DNA from: an uncultured Clostridia bacterium
GTDB taxonomy: Bacteria; Bacillota; Clostridia; Christensenellales; Borkfalkiaceae
Direction: 5' to 3'
DNA: 64,000 bases
Assembly (NCBI GenBank): GCA_947597925.1
Contig: CANQFA010000006.1
Location: 1 to 64,000, forward strand
Position numbers and translations under genes: made by a program. This document shows, one piece after another, positions 49,191 to 57,410 of this stretch. The notes below the pieces were generated by a model. That model was not told where the DNA came from. It was given only the letters and a program-made list of their open reading frames with translations, and made no database searches. Every line of letters starts with the position of its first letter. Position 1 is the first letter of the stretch.

Positions 49191-49629
49191 CTATACGCCT
49201 GCGATCGGGGTGAGGATCGCCGCGATGATGCTGATGAGGAGCCCCCCCAGCGACAGACCGAGCCCGATGAGGGCCCGTATGAGCTCGGCCTCCTTCTCTC
49301 TCGAGAGGGGACGCCGCCTCTTTCGCCCGGATGTCGCTTCCTCGGCTTCGGGTGCCTCCGATCGGATCTCTCCGGTCTCGGTTTGCTCCTCTTCGGCTTC
49401 GGACGCATGCCTGCGCCTCGCGCTCCTTCGAGCGGGCATAGAGTGCTTCTGCGGTAGTCCCGAGGGCGGCGGCTATGGTCTTGGCGAGTTCGGACGAGAC
49501 GCGCACGGAGGACTGCTCCCAGCGCTGCACGGCGGACTTCGAGACGAAGATCTGCTGTGCAAATTCTCTGAGGGAAAGCCCCTGCTCCTCCCTTAGTTCT
49601 CTGAGAAGTTTTCCGTCGATCCGATCCAT
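49191..49629 (-). pseudogene. XRE-family regulator with C-terminal membrane helix, split by a frameshift
   Basis: The first frame encodes an HTH domain (MDRIDGKLLRELREEQGLSL, FVSKSAVQRWEQ) to about residue 73, with GAGGGAG before the ATG. The sensible continuation is in the next frame: an acidic linker (ASEAEEEQTETGE), a basic stretch, and a membrane helix (about GLGLSLGGLLISIIAAIL) ending TAG at 49191, just before a terminator. The shift of one base falls near 49410. Read as one protein it would be about 145 residues, an HTH tethered to the membrane. It could be a real mutation, an assembly error or programmed frameshifting; I see no obvious slippery site. Confidence 0.65.
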
Positions 49630-49663
49630 CTTCTCTCCCTCTTTCGGTACGATATCCGTCTCT

Positions 49664-49692
49664 ATGATAGCACATTTTGCGCGATTTTGCAA
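49664..49692 (-). promoter_or_regulatory. Promoter of the XRE-type gene
   Basis: On the minus strand, TTGCAA (49687-49692) and TATCAT (49664-49669) with a 17-bp spacer. Confidence 0.7.
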
Positions 49693-49739
49693 CAGAATCG
49701 CATGCAAAGGCAGCGGATATCATAAAAAAACTCAAAGAT

Positions 49740-49799
49740 GGGACAAGAGCGGGACAAAACGGGACAAAAATGGGACAAAACGGGACAAAATCGGGACGC
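49740..49799 (+). repeat. Six GGGACAAAA iterons in helical phase
   Basis: GGGAC starts at 49740, 49751, 49761, 49772, 49782 and 49793, i.e. steps of 11, 10, 11, 10 and 11 bp; the inner four are GGGACAAAA. The array lies between the divergent XRE-type and small membrane-protein genes and ends about 10 bp before the rightward -35. All copies would face one side of the helix, as for a cooperatively bound regulator. Confidence 0.85.
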
Positions 49800-49807
49800 C
49801 TACGGGG

Positions 49808-49836
49808 TTGACATTTTCGAAAAATCGTGGTAAAAT
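49808..49836 (+). promoter_or_regulatory. Promoter of the small membrane-protein gene
   Basis: TTGACA (49808-49813) and TAAAAT (49831-49836), 17-bp spacer ending GTGG, directly downstream of the iterons. Confidence 0.8.
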
Positions 49837-49865
49837 CATTTTAGAAATCCAAGAAGAGATGAATT

Positions 49866-50114
49866 ATGTCTACGGGGAAGAAGATACTCATCATCATTAA
49901 TGTGATTGCGGGGGTCGTGCTGTTTCTTGCGTCGATATTCATGAGCCTGATAGCGACGGAGGGGATAATGCCATTTACGTTTATTCCCCAATTCCTGTAT
50001 AGCCAGTGCGCCTTTACCTTCATGTCCCTCATCGTCTACTACCTCGCGCGCATCGCCGTGGCACTCGAGACCCTCGACAGCGACCCGAAAGAGGACCCTC
50101 CCGAAAAAAAGTGA
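49866..50114 (+). CDS. Small two-helix membrane protein
   Basis: 82 residues with two probable membrane helices (about 6-28 and 45-67) and a hydrophilic tail (DSDPKEDPPEKK). No family recognised. It lies under the promoter that carries six iterons and divergent to the XRE-type gene, so it may be that regulator's target. The ribosome site (AAGAAGAGATG) is weak. Confidence 0.7.
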   Translation: MSTGKKILIIINVIAGVVLFLASIFMSLIATEGIMPFTFIPQFLYSQCAFTFMSLIVYYLARIAVALETLDSDPKEDPPEKK

Positions 50115-50146
50115 CCTCTTCTCTCTTGAGACATATTCCGGACACT

Positions 50147-50183
50147 GAAAAAGACCGACTCTTGCGAGTCGGCCTTTTCTTTT
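50147..50183. terminator. Bidirectional terminator
   Basis: CCGACTC-ttgc-GAGTCGG (50155-50161 with 50166-50172) with AAAAAG on the left and TTTTCTTTT on the right, between two convergent small genes. Confidence 0.88.
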
Positions 50184-50189
50184 CGTTTC

Positions 50190-50429
50190 TCAGTCCTCAA
50201 GGAAGAGCTTGTTGTTGAGGGCGATCCAGATCGCGTCGAGAATGGTGAGGATCCAGAATTCACCGAACAGGGTGATCACAAGAGCCATCACGAGGTTGAC
50301 GACGGAGGTCTTCTTCAGGAATGCCGACCAACGGACGAGAAGGTCCATGATCCAGCCGACGAGCGGGATGATCAGCAAGATGATCTGAAGGATCTTACTC
50401 TGCTTGTGGAACCAATTGTCAAAGTTCAT
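50190..50429 (-). CDS. Small membrane protein
   Basis: 79 residues with two hydrophobic segments (about 14-34 and 45-70) separated by a short basic loop. AAAAGGAGA lies about 9 bases before the ATG. It has its own canonical promoter and terminator, so it is a genuine single gene. No family recognised and no functional clue beyond membrane location. Confidence 0.75.
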   Translation of the reverse strand: MNFDNWFHKQSKILQIILLIIPLVGWIMDLLVRWSAFLKKTSVVNLVMALVITLFGEFWILTILDAIWIALNNKLFLED

Positions 50430-50467
50430 AGTGCCAGAATCTCCTTTTATGAATTTTTTCTAATCTT

Positions 50468-50496
50468 ATTCTACACATTCCTCTCGCAAATGTCAA
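50468..50496 (-). promoter_or_regulatory. Promoter of the small membrane-protein gene at 50190
   Basis: On the minus strand, TTGACA (50491-50496) and TAGAAT (50468-50473) with a 17-bp spacer. Confidence 0.75.
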
Positions 50497-50549
50497 GGGA
50501 TTCGCGAAAATTTTTCCGAAAAATCTTGTCGGGCTCGCGCGGGCGCGCG

Positions 50550-51083
50550 TCAGAGTGCCTTTTCGAGGAAGGGAAGGCCCGTTTCCACGTCTTTCCAGAT
50601 GAGGCGCCCGTCCTCGAGCACGAGGTAGGAGTGCGGCGAGCCCTCCTTCGGGATGGAGACCGAGCCGCAGTTGACATAGATGCAGTCCTCGCGCTCCTCA
50701 TAGGCGGGCACATGAAAATGTCCGCAGACCAGGATATCCTCCCTTTTGAGGAGGGCGGGGGTGCGGTGTCCGTGGGTCAGGACAAGGGTCCTTCCCGCGG
50801 CGGGCAGGATGCAGTACTCCGCGCCGATCGGAAAGTCGAGCACGAGGGTGTCTACCTCGCTGTCACAGTTTCCATGGACACAGAGCAGGTTCTCCTTCAT
50901 GGAGTTTAAGATCTCCGCACAGGCGAGGGTGGAGTACTCGCGGGGAAGGGGATTGCGTGCGCCGTGATAGAGGAGGTCGCCGAGGAGAATGAGCTTCTCC
51001 GCGCCCTCTTCGAGAAAGCGCTCCTTGAGGAGGCGCAGGTAGTAGGCCGAACCGTGGATATCCGATGCGATGACGAATTTCAT
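50550..51083 (-). CDS. yfcE: YfcE-type phosphodiesterase
   Basis: 177 residues, a compact metallophosphoesterase of the MJ0936/YfcE group: ASDIHGSAYYLRLLKERF, LILLGDLLYHG, VHGNCDSEVD, LTHGHR, VCGHFHVPAYEE and VNCGSVSIPKEG are in the expected order. YfcE hydrolyses model phosphodiesters; the in-cell substrate is unknown. It starts 24 bases after the upstream dehydrogenase-like gene and shares its promoter. Confidence 0.9.
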   Translation of the reverse strand: MKFVIASDIHGSAYYLRLLKERFLEEGAEKLILLGDLLYHGARNPLPREYSTLACAEILNSMKENLLCVHGNCDSEVDTLVLDFPIGAEYCILPAAGRTLVLTHGHRTPALLKREDILVCGHFHVPAYEEREDCIYVNCGSVSIPKEGSPHSYLVLEDGRLIWKDVETGLPFLEKAL

Positions 51084-51107
51084 GCTTTCACCCCCGACAT
51101 GGGTGCT

Positions 51108-52115
51108 TCAGAGAAGCTCGAGGCAGTTGATCTCGTCCACGTCGCGGTCGGGCCGCGCGCTGTAGTCGGCGAGGAGGGCCTCGACGCGGTCGGGCTTTAT
51201 GGCGTTTGCGTGGAAGGGCGTGGGATCCACGGCGTGGTTTGCCATCAGGTTGATGGCCGTCTTGAGATATTTGATGCCGTGGGAGACGGTGTGCACCGAG
51301 ATGTGCTTGCGCATGGCGACGCCGAGACTCACGATGACCTTATTTGCACTCGTGCCGAAGAAGACGACGCCCGTCTCGCGCGCGGTGACGAGGAAGGGAA
51401 GGTCGGTATCGTTGCCCGAGGCGGAGGCGACATAGGCCGCCCCGCGGGTGAGCCGCCCGCCCGTGAGTTCTGCGACGCGGTCGACGACATTCGCCCCCGA
51501 CTTCACGGTGTAGTAGATGCCGCACTTTCCCGCAAATTCGAGGCGCGCGGGGTCGGCATCGATGAGGATGGGCGCGGCCTGCTGATAGATGAGGAGCTGA
51601 CAGATGAGGATGCCGATGAGGTCGGCGCCCACGACGGCGATGTGCTGGCCCTTCTGCACCTGCAGGCGGTCGGTGACCTCCTTTGCGGCGGCGACCTGAT
51701 GGAGGAGGAGGGCCCTCTCGTCGCTCACCGAGGCGGGCAGGGCGGTCATGTCGTCGGGAGAGACATTGACGAAATCCCGCATAAATCCGTCGGCGGTGCG
51801 GCCGAGCGCATAGAAGTCATCTGCCCCGAAGTCCCGCTTTTCGGTGCCCGTCTTGGGGACGGGGCGGTATCCGTGCAGGAGGACGCGGGTATTTTTGGGG
51901 AAGACGGGATCGCCCTCCTCGGCGACGAAGCCCACGGCATAGCGCCCGGGGATGAGGGGATACTTCACCTTGACGCCGCCCGAGTAGATGGCGGCATCCT
52001 GCCCGTTGAGGAAGACCTTGGTGACGCGCACCCTCAGAAGTCCCGCTTCGGGCTCGGGCAGAGGTTCCTCCGTCTTGATGAGTTTTTTCGCTTCGGCAAG
52101 TTTCCAAAGATCCAT
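51108..52115 (-). CDS. Medium-chain dehydrogenase/reductase-like protein, zinc ligands not evident
   Basis: 335 residues. The N-terminal GroES-like part ([35 protein letters not shown]) and the Rossmann region ([21 protein letters not shown]) fit the alcohol dehydrogenase superfamily. At the place of the usual GHExxG motif the sequence is GRYAVG, and the catalytic Cys/His and structural four-Cys motifs are not seen, so it may be a zinc-independent or altered reductase. GGGAG is 6 bases before the ATG. Substrate unknown. Confidence 0.75.
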   Translation of the reverse strand: MDLWKLAEAKKLIKTEEPLPEPEAGLLRVRVTKVFLNGQDAAIYSGGVKVKYPLIPGRYAVGFVAEEGDPVFPKNTRVLLHGYRPVPKTGTEKRDFGADDFYALGRTADGFMRDFVNVSPDDMTALPASVSDERALLLHQVAAAKEVTDRLQVQKGQHIAVVGADLIGILICQLLIYQQAAPILIDADPARLEFAGKCGIYYTVKSGANVVDRVAELTGGRLTRGAAYVASASGNDTDLPFLVTARETGVVFFGTSANKVIVSLGVAMRKHISVHTVSHGIKYLKTAINLMANHAVDPTPFHANAIKPDRVEALLADYSARPDRDVDEINCLELL

Positions 52116-52157
52116 GTTTGTCTCCCTTTTCCCCGCAGATTTTGTCATGCTACCATT

Positions 52158-52186
52158 ATTATACCGCAACGGCGGCATTTTTGCAA
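52158..52186 (-). promoter_or_regulatory. Promoter of the dehydrogenase-yfcE pair
   Basis: On the minus strand, TTGCAA (52181-52186) and TATAAT (52158-52163), with a 17-bp spacer ending TTGCGG. Confidence 0.8.
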
Positions 52187-52275
52187 GGTTTTTCGGAGAA
52201 TTTCCTCGAGCACGGGTCCTTTTACGGAAAAATGCCCGCCGCGGAAGGATTTTTTCGATTGCAGACCAAAAACAG

Positions 52276-52304
52276 TTGACGAACGGAAAAAAAACGGATA
52301 TAAT
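52276..52304 (+). promoter_or_regulatory. Promoter of rpmE and downstream genes
   Basis: TTGACG (52276-52281) and TATAAT (52299-52304) with a 17-bp spacer. Confidence 0.78.
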
Positions 52305-52341
52305 AGTTCGCGTATCAACAAACAAGAGTGAGGTGAACGAA

Positions 52342-52545
52342 ATGAAATCGGGCATTCATCCCAAATATCACGAAGTGACGGTCGTCTGCGCGTGCGGCGA
52401 GACCTTCAAGACGGGCACGACGAAGGATGTCGAGATCCTGAAGGTGGATATCTGCAGCAAGTGCCATCCCTTCTTTACGGGAAGACAGAAGCTCGTCGAT
52501 ACCGGCGGCAGAGTCGATAAGTTCAAGAAACGCTACGGCATTTAA
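52342..52545 (+). CDS. rpmE: 50S ribosomal protein L31 (zinc form)
   Basis: 67 residues ([34 protein letters not shown]), with the CxC and CxxC cysteines of the zinc-binding type A L31. GAGGTGA is 7 bases before the ATG. It heads the rpmE-yqhQ/prmC-prfA run that is typical of Firmicutes. Confidence 0.97.
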   Translation: MKSGIHPKYHEVTVVCACGETFKTGTTKDVEILKVDICSKCHPFFTGRQKLVDTGGRVDKFKKRYGI

Positions 52546-52605
52546 GCAAAGGAAAGCAGCTCCGCCTAAGACGGGGCTGTTTTGTTATCCGCGGAGGCTG
52601 TCTTC

Positions 52606-54450
52606 ATGAAGAAAAAGACAAACAGAACATACATCGGCGGACAGGCGGTCATTCAGGGGGTCATGATGCGGGGAAAGTCCGCCATGACCACCGTCGTGCG
52701 CGACGACAACGGGGAACTGCACACCGAGGCGCGGCGCATCGTGCCGCCCGAGAAGCGGAGCAGGGTCTTCCGCATTCCCTTTATTCGCGGCGTCGTCAGC
52801 TTTGTCACCTCCCTCGTGGGGGGGATGCAGGCGCTCATGCGCAGTGCCGAGGCGGTGGATGTCGGCGAAGAGGAAGAGCCCACCAAGCTCTCCCAGTGGA
52901 TGAAGGACAAGTGCAAGATGACCTTCGGCGACCTCGTGACGGGCATTGCGCTCATCTTCGGCGTCGCCCTCGCCCTCGTGCTCTTCGTCTGGCTCCCCAT
53001 GCTCTTTACCGACCTCATCGCGACCGCGGCGCCCGCCGTCGCGCGCTCGCAGATGTACGGCATCTGGTACTACCTCATCGAGGGGGGATTCCGCCTCGCC
53101 ATCTTTGTCATCTATATCCTCTTTACCCTCCTTCTGCCAGACCTCAGGAAAACGTATATGTGTCACGGGGCAGAGCACAAGACAATCAACTGCTATGAGT
53201 ACGGGCTTCCCCTCACGGTGGAGAATGTGCGCGGCTGTCCCCGCATGCATGACCGCTGCGGCACGACCTTCCTCTTCTTTACGCTCATCATCTCCATCCT
53301 CGTCTTTGCCCTCGCGGGGGCGCCGCTCGACATGCTCTATGAGGCCGTGCCCATGCCGGGGTTCGTGGAGAGCCTCATCTCTCTCCTCGCGCGCCTCGTG
53401 CTCCTTCCCGTCGTGGCGGGCATCTCCTATGAATTTCTCAAGCTCCTCTCCTATACCGACTCCGTGCTCGTGCTGCCCCTGAAGGCGCCGGGATATCTCC
53501 TCCAGATGCTCACCACCCGCGAGCCCACCGACGAGATGATCGAGTGCGCCGTGGCGGCCTTTGAGCGCACGAAGCAGATGGACGAGGACCCCGACATGCC
53601 CGAGACCTTCTTTGCGACGGAGACCAAGCTCTCCCGCCTCATGAACGAGATGAAGAAGAGCTTCCGCGCCATCGGCGTAGACGAGTCGGACGCGGAGTGG
53701 ATCCTGTCCATCTCCCTCAATATCCCCCGCAGCGCCCTCACCGAGGAGCGCGTGGTGACGCGTACCGAGTGCAAGAAAGTGCTCGAGATCTTCGAGAAGC
53801 GCCTCACGGGCAAGCCGCTGTGGTACATCTACGGCGACACCGAGTTTTACGGCTATCCCTTCAAGGTGGATGAACGCGTGCTCATTCCCCGCCCCGAGAC
53901 GGAGATCCTCGTACAGGAGGCCGTCTCCTGCCTCAAGGAGGGGGACTCCATGCTCGACCTCTGCACGGGGAGCGGCGCCGTCGCCGTCGCCTGTGCCTGC
54001 GAGGCGGCGCGGGACAAGAGCATCACCGTGATAGGCGCGGACATCTCGGAGGGTGCTCTCGAGGTGGCGCGCGAAAATGCCCGACTCAACAAGGCCAATG
54101 TCAACTTCGTGAAGAGCGACCTCTTCGAAAATGTCCGCGGCAGATTCAATGTCATCACCGCAAACCCGCCCTATGTGCGCTCGGAGGAGATCTCCTCTCT
54201 GCCGAGAGACGTGCGGGACTTCGAGCCCCGCATCGCCCTCGACGGGGGCAGAGACGGGCTGGACTTCTACCGCAGGATCGCGGCGGATGCGGCGCGCTAT
54301 CTCGTGCGCGGGGGCATGCTCATCCTCGAGTGCGGCGAAGATCAGGCGCAGGATATCGTCAAAATTTTCCAGACGGAGACACGGTGTGACTTCGCCATGG
54401 TGGTCAAGGACCTCGCGGGCGTGGACCGCGTCGTCAAGATAGGGTTCTGA
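52606..54450 (+). CDS. prmC: Fusion of DUF1385 (YqhQ) membrane protein and PrmC release-factor glutamine methyltransferase
   Basis: 614 residues in one uninterrupted frame; GGAGG lies 8 bases before the ATG. Residues 1-about 325 are a DUF1385/YqhQ protein (YIGGQAVIQGVMMRGKSAM, TYMCHGAEHKTINCYEYG, CPRMHDRCGTTF) with four or five membrane helices. Residues about 335-614 are PrmC: LIPRPETEILVQEAV, LDLCTGSGAVAVACA and the catalytic NPPY (about 519-522). PrmC methylates the GGQ glutamine of release factors, and prfA follows directly (stop and start share a base). In most Firmicutes these are two adjacent genes; here the methyltransferase would be tied to the membrane. Confidence 0.9.
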   Translation: MKKKTNRTYIGGQAVIQGVMMRGKSAMTTVVRDDNGELHTEARRIVPPEKRSRVFRIPFIRGVVSFVTSLVGGMQALMRSAEAVDVGEEEEPTKLSQWMKDKCKMTFGDLVTGIALIFGVALALVLFVWLPMLFTDLIATAAPAVARSQMYGIWYYLIEGGFRLAIFVIYILFTLLLPDLRKTYMCHGAEHKTINCYEYGLPLTVENVRGCPRMHDRCGTTFLFFTLIISILVFALAGAPLDMLYEAVPMPGFVESLISLLARLVLLPVVAGISYEFLKLLSYTDSVLVLPLKAPGYLLQMLTTREPTDEMIECAVAAFERTKQMDEDPDMPETFFATETKLSRLMNEMKKSFRAIGVDESDAEWILSISLNIPRSALTEERVVTRTECKKVLEIFEKRLTGKPLWYIYGDTEFYGYPFKVDERVLIPRPETEILVQEAVSCLKEGDSMLDLCTGSGAVAVACACEAARDKSITVIGADISEGALEVARENARLNKANVNFVKSDLFENVRGRFNVITANPPYVRSEEISSLPRDVRDFEPRIALDGGRDGLDFYRRIAADAARYLVRGGMLILECGEDQAQDIVKIFQTETRCDFAMVVKDLAGVDRVVKIGF

Positions 54451-55514
54451 TGGAGACGAAGCGCCTCGAAGAGATCTCCGCGCGCTTCGATGCCGTGGAG
54501 CGGGAGCTCCTCCTTCCCGAGACCTATGCCGATGCGGAGGCCTTTGCCCGCCTCTCCAAGGAGCGCGCCGAGCTCGAGCCCGTCGCCTCTCTGTACCGCG
54601 AATATCTCGCGGCGGAGCGGGAGATGGAGGACGCCGTGCGCGAGGCGGAGGGGGAAGAGGGGGAAATGAAGGCTCTCCTGCTCGAGGAGAGCCGCACCCT
54701 CCGCGAAAAGCTGAAGGAGCTCGAGGAGAAGCTGAAAGTTCTCCTCCTTCCCGCAGACCTCCGCGACGAGAGAAACTGCACCCTCGAGATCCGTGCGGGT
54801 GCAGGCGGCGAAGAGGCGGCCCTCTTTGCCTATGAGCTGTACCGCATGTACATGGGATATTGCGAAAAGCACCGCCTCACCTGGGAGGTCGCCGACCTCA
54901 GCGAGACCGAGCTCGGGGGCATCAAGGAGGCCGTCGTGCTCGTGGGCGGAAAGAATGCCTACAAGCGCCTCAAGTATGAGAGCGGCGTGCATCGCGTCCA
55001 GCGCGTCCCCGAGACCGAGTCGCAGGGACGTATCCATACCTCCACCTGCACCGTGGCCGTGTTGCCCGAGGCGGAGGAAGTGGAAGTGAAGATCGACGAA
55101 AAGGACATCCGCATCGACCTCTACCGCTCCTCGGGTGCGGGTGGGCAGAAGGTCAATAAGACGGAGACGGCCATCCGGATCACCCATTTTCCCACGGGCA
55201 TCGTCGTCACCTGTCAGGACGAGCGCAGCCAGCTCAAGAACAAGGAAAAGGCCTTTCGCGTGCTCAAATCCCGCCTCTATGACTACTATGCGAGCCGTGC
55301 GGAGGGGGCAGAGGCGGCAAACAGAAGGAGCCTCGTGGGGACGGGGGACCGCAGCGAGCGCATCCGCACCTACAATTTCCCCCAGAGCCGCATCACCGAC
55401 CACAGGATCGGGCTCTCCGTGCACAATATGGAAGAATTTCTCGCGGGCGACCTCGATGAGATGATCGACGCTCTCGCCCGCCGCGAACAGGAACTCAAAC
55501 TCTCGGGGGGCTGA
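54450..55514 (+). CDS. prfA: Peptide chain release factor 1
   Basis: 354 residues. Recognises UAA/UAG and triggers peptide release. The GGQ motif is in RSSGAGGQKVNKTETAIRIT; its Gln is the substrate of the PrmC encoded just upstream. The anticodon-like tripeptide region (RVPETESQGRIHTS) fits RF1. The start TGATG overlap with prmC couples the two genes. Confidence 0.96.
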   Translation: METKRLEEISARFDAVERELLLPETYADAEAFARLSKERAELEPVASLYREYLAAEREMEDAVREAEGEEGEMKALLLEESRTLREKLKELEEKLKVLLLPADLRDERNCTLEIRAGAGGEEAALFAYELYRMYMGYCEKHRLTWEVADLSETELGGIKEAVVLVGGKNAYKRLKYESGVHRVQRVPETESQGRIHTSTCTVAVLPEAEEVEVKIDEKDIRIDLYRSSGAGGQKVNKTETAIRITHFPTGIVVTCQDERSQLKNKEKAFRVLKSRLYDYYASRAEGAEAANRRSLVGTGDRSERIRTYNFPQSRITDHRIGLSVHNMEEFLAGDLDEMIDALARREQELKLSGG

Positions 55515-55563
55515 TTTTCCGCCCCCATTCCGCTAAAACGCCAATCTACAAAAGGAGCTCACC

Positions 55564-56760
55564 ATGGAAGTTCTCGCAAAGCGCATCCGCACCATCTCCC
55601 CCTCACAGACACTCGCCATCAGCGCCAAGGCAAAGGCCATGAAGCAGGCAGGGGAGGACGTCATCTCCTTCGGCGCGGGGGAACCCGACTTCTCCACCCC
55701 CGAACATATCGTGGAGGCGGCGGTCGACGCCCTCCGCAAGGGATACACCAAGTACACGCCCGCAGCGGGGACCCCGGAGCTCCGCCGCGCCATCTGCAGC
55801 AAGCTCCGCCGCGATAACGGGCTGGACTATGAGCCCTCTCAGATCATCGTCTCAAACGGCGCCAAGCACTCCGTCTTCAATGTCTGCTATGCCCTCGTCG
55901 ACGAGGGGGACGAGGTCATCATCCCCGCACCCTATTGGCTCACCTATCCCGAGATCGTCAAGTGCTGCGGCGGGGTGCCCGTCTTCGTCAAGGCGAGCAA
56001 ACGGGCGGGGTATAAGATCACGCCCGAGGCTCTCCGCGCCGCCATCACGCCCAAGACAAAGCTCTTCATCTTCAATTCTCCCTGCAATCCCACGGGCGCC
56101 GTCTATTCCGAAGAGGAAGTCAAGGCGCTCGCCGCGGTCTGCGTGGAGGCGGGCATCTATGTCCTCTCCGACGAGATCTACGAAAAGCTCGTTTACGGCG
56201 ACAAGAAGCCCTTTTCCTTTGCGGCGTCCTCGCCCGAGGCAATGGCGCACACCGTGACCGTAAACGGCCTTTCCAAGACCTACGCCATGACTGGCTGGCG
56301 CATCGGCTATCTCGCCGCACCCAAGGAGATCGCCCGCGCCATCGACTCCTTCCAGAGCCACGCGACGAGCAACCCCAACTCCGTCGCCCAATATGCCGCC
56401 GTCAAGGCGCTCTCCTCTCCTGAGGCGGCCGTCGAGGAGATGGTCGCGCGCTTTGCAAGGCGCAGACTCGCCATGATCGAGCGCATCTCGGACATGCATG
56501 GGGCCTATTGCATCATCCCCGACGGCGCATTCTATGCCATGCTCGTCGTCAGCGGGGCCTATGGCAAGTCCTTCGGGAGCAGAAAGATCGAAAATTCGAC
56601 GGACTTTGCCGATGTCCTGCTCGACGCGGCAAAGGTGGCCGTCGTGCCCGGAGTGGCCTTCGGCGCCGACGACTGCGTGCGGCTCTCCTACTCCCTCTCC
56701 ATGAAGGACATGCTCGAGGGACTGGACCGCATCGACGCCTTTTTGCAGAGCCTTTCGTGA
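55564..56760 (+). CDS. PLP-dependent aminotransferase, class I (aspartate aminotransferase type)
   Basis: 398 residues, the usual length for the AspB/subgroup I-gamma enzymes. FGAGEPDFSTPEHI, SNGAKHSVFN, NSPCNPTGAVYS, the PLP lysine in LSKTYAMTGWRIGYLA and the late CVRLSYSLS arginine motif are present. Most likely interconverts aspartate and oxaloacetate, though related enzymes use aromatic or other amino acids. GGAG is 8 bases before the ATG. It follows prfA by 49 bases. Confidence 0.92.
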   Translation: MEVLAKRIRTISPSQTLAISAKAKAMKQAGEDVISFGAGEPDFSTPEHIVEAAVDALRKGYTKYTPAAGTPELRRAICSKLRRDNGLDYEPSQIIVSNGAKHSVFNVCYALVDEGDEVIIPAPYWLTYPEIVKCCGGVPVFVKASKRAGYKITPEALRAAITPKTKLFIFNSPCNPTGAVYSEEEVKALAAVCVEAGIYVLSDEIYEKLVYGDKKPFSFAASSPEAMAHTVTVNGLSKTYAMTGWRIGYLAAPKEIARAIDSFQSHATSNPNSVAQYAAVKALSSPEAAVEEMVARFARRRLAMIERISDMHGAYCIIPDGAFYAMLVVSGAYGKSFGSRKIENSTDFADVLLDAAKVAVVPGVAFGADDCVRLSYSLSMKDMLEGLDRIDAFLQSLS

Positions 56761-56815
56761 AAAACGCCGCCTTTCGCGGGGCAAGAAAAAATTTCCCCAA
56801 ATTTTTGCAAACCAC

Positions 56816-56844
56816 TTGAAAATCGCGGGAAAACTTGGTAGAAT
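56816..56844 (+). promoter_or_regulatory. Promoter of the P-loop gene
   Basis: TTGAAA (56816-56821) and TAGAAT (56839-56844), 17-bp spacer ending CTTGG. The leader contains a perfect 8-bp hairpin GGATGCCC/GGGCATCC (56858-56865 with 56871-56878) before AAGGAGG. Confidence 0.7.
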
Positions 56845-56896
56845 AGAAGTATCGGAAGGATGCCCGCAGAGGGCATCCCCATTTAAGGAGGATCTC

Positions 56897-57304
56897 ATGA
56901 TCAAAATCATCTGCGGACCCAAGGGAAGCGGCAAGACCAAGCGCATCATCGACCTCGCCAACGGCGCCGTCGCGGAGGCAAAAGGTCACCTCGTCTTTAT
57001 CACAGACACCAAGCGCTACATGTACGACGTGCACCGCACCATCCGTTTCATCGACGTGACCGACTACGCCGTGGCGGGGGAAGAGGCGCTCTGCGGATTC
57101 GTAAAGGGCGTCATCGCGGGCAACTATGACAATGAGTACATCTATCTCGACGGTGCGGCGCGCATCGCGGGAAAGGCCCTGCAGGACATGGCGCAGCTCT
57201 TCTATATGCTCGAAATGATCGCGGAAAAGCGCAGCCTCGGCATCTACCTCACCTGCAGCTGCGCGGAGGAAGACCTCCCCGAGTTCGCGAAGAAATATCT
57301 CTGA
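56897..57304 (+). CDS. Small P-loop NTPase-like protein
   Basis: 135 residues starting with a Walker A motif (IICGPKGSGKTKRI). A Walker-B-like segment (EYIYLDGAARI) follows. Clostridial proteins of this kind are often labelled 'twitching motility protein PilT', but there are no pili genes here and the protein is far shorter than PilT, so that label is not supported. AAGGAGGATCTC gives a strong ribosome site. Downstream is thrC. Function unknown. Confidence 0.75.
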   Translation: MIKIICGPKGSGKTKRIIDLANGAVAEAKGHLVFITDTKRYMYDVHRTIRFIDVTDYAVAGEEALCGFVKGVIAGNYDNEYIYLDGAARIAGKALQDMAQLFYMLEMIAEKRSLGIYLTCSCAEEDLPEFAKKYL

Positions 57305-57311
57305 ACCATCC

Positions 57312-57379
57312 GTCCCGCGGCAGAGCGGGACGCTTGCAACCGAGGCAAGCGGCGCTGTAACGGTATAAAAGGGCGCCGC
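57312..57379 (+). promoter_or_regulatory. Three abutting hairpins in the thrC leader
   Basis: Stem 1: GTCCCGC/GCGGGAC (57312-57318 with 57325-57331). Stem 2: GCTTGC/GCAAGC (57332-57337 with 57345-57350). Stem 3: GCGGCGC/GCGCCGC (57349-57355 with 57373-57379), which shares two bases with stem 2, so the two compete. No T run follows and no promoter is evident nearby. It could be a cis-acting RNA controlling threonine synthase; I did not recognise a known class. Confidence 0.55.
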
Positions 57380-57410
57380 CTCGTCCATCATCATACAAAG
57401 GCAGGAGACC

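Noticed and set aside
49740-49799. CRISPR array or plasmid origin
   Set aside because: Units are about 9 bp without spacers, and no cas or replication-initiator gene is near; a regulator-binding array fits better.
56897-57304. PilT twitching-motility ATPase
   Set aside because: Only the Walker A motif fits. The protein is 135 residues, lacks the secretion-ATPase boxes, and no pilus gene is present.
57335-57369. A promoter in the thrC leader (TTGCAA at 57335, TATAAA at 57364)
   Set aside because: The spacer would be 23 bp, against 16-17 bp elsewhere; the TTGCAA is part of hairpin 2.
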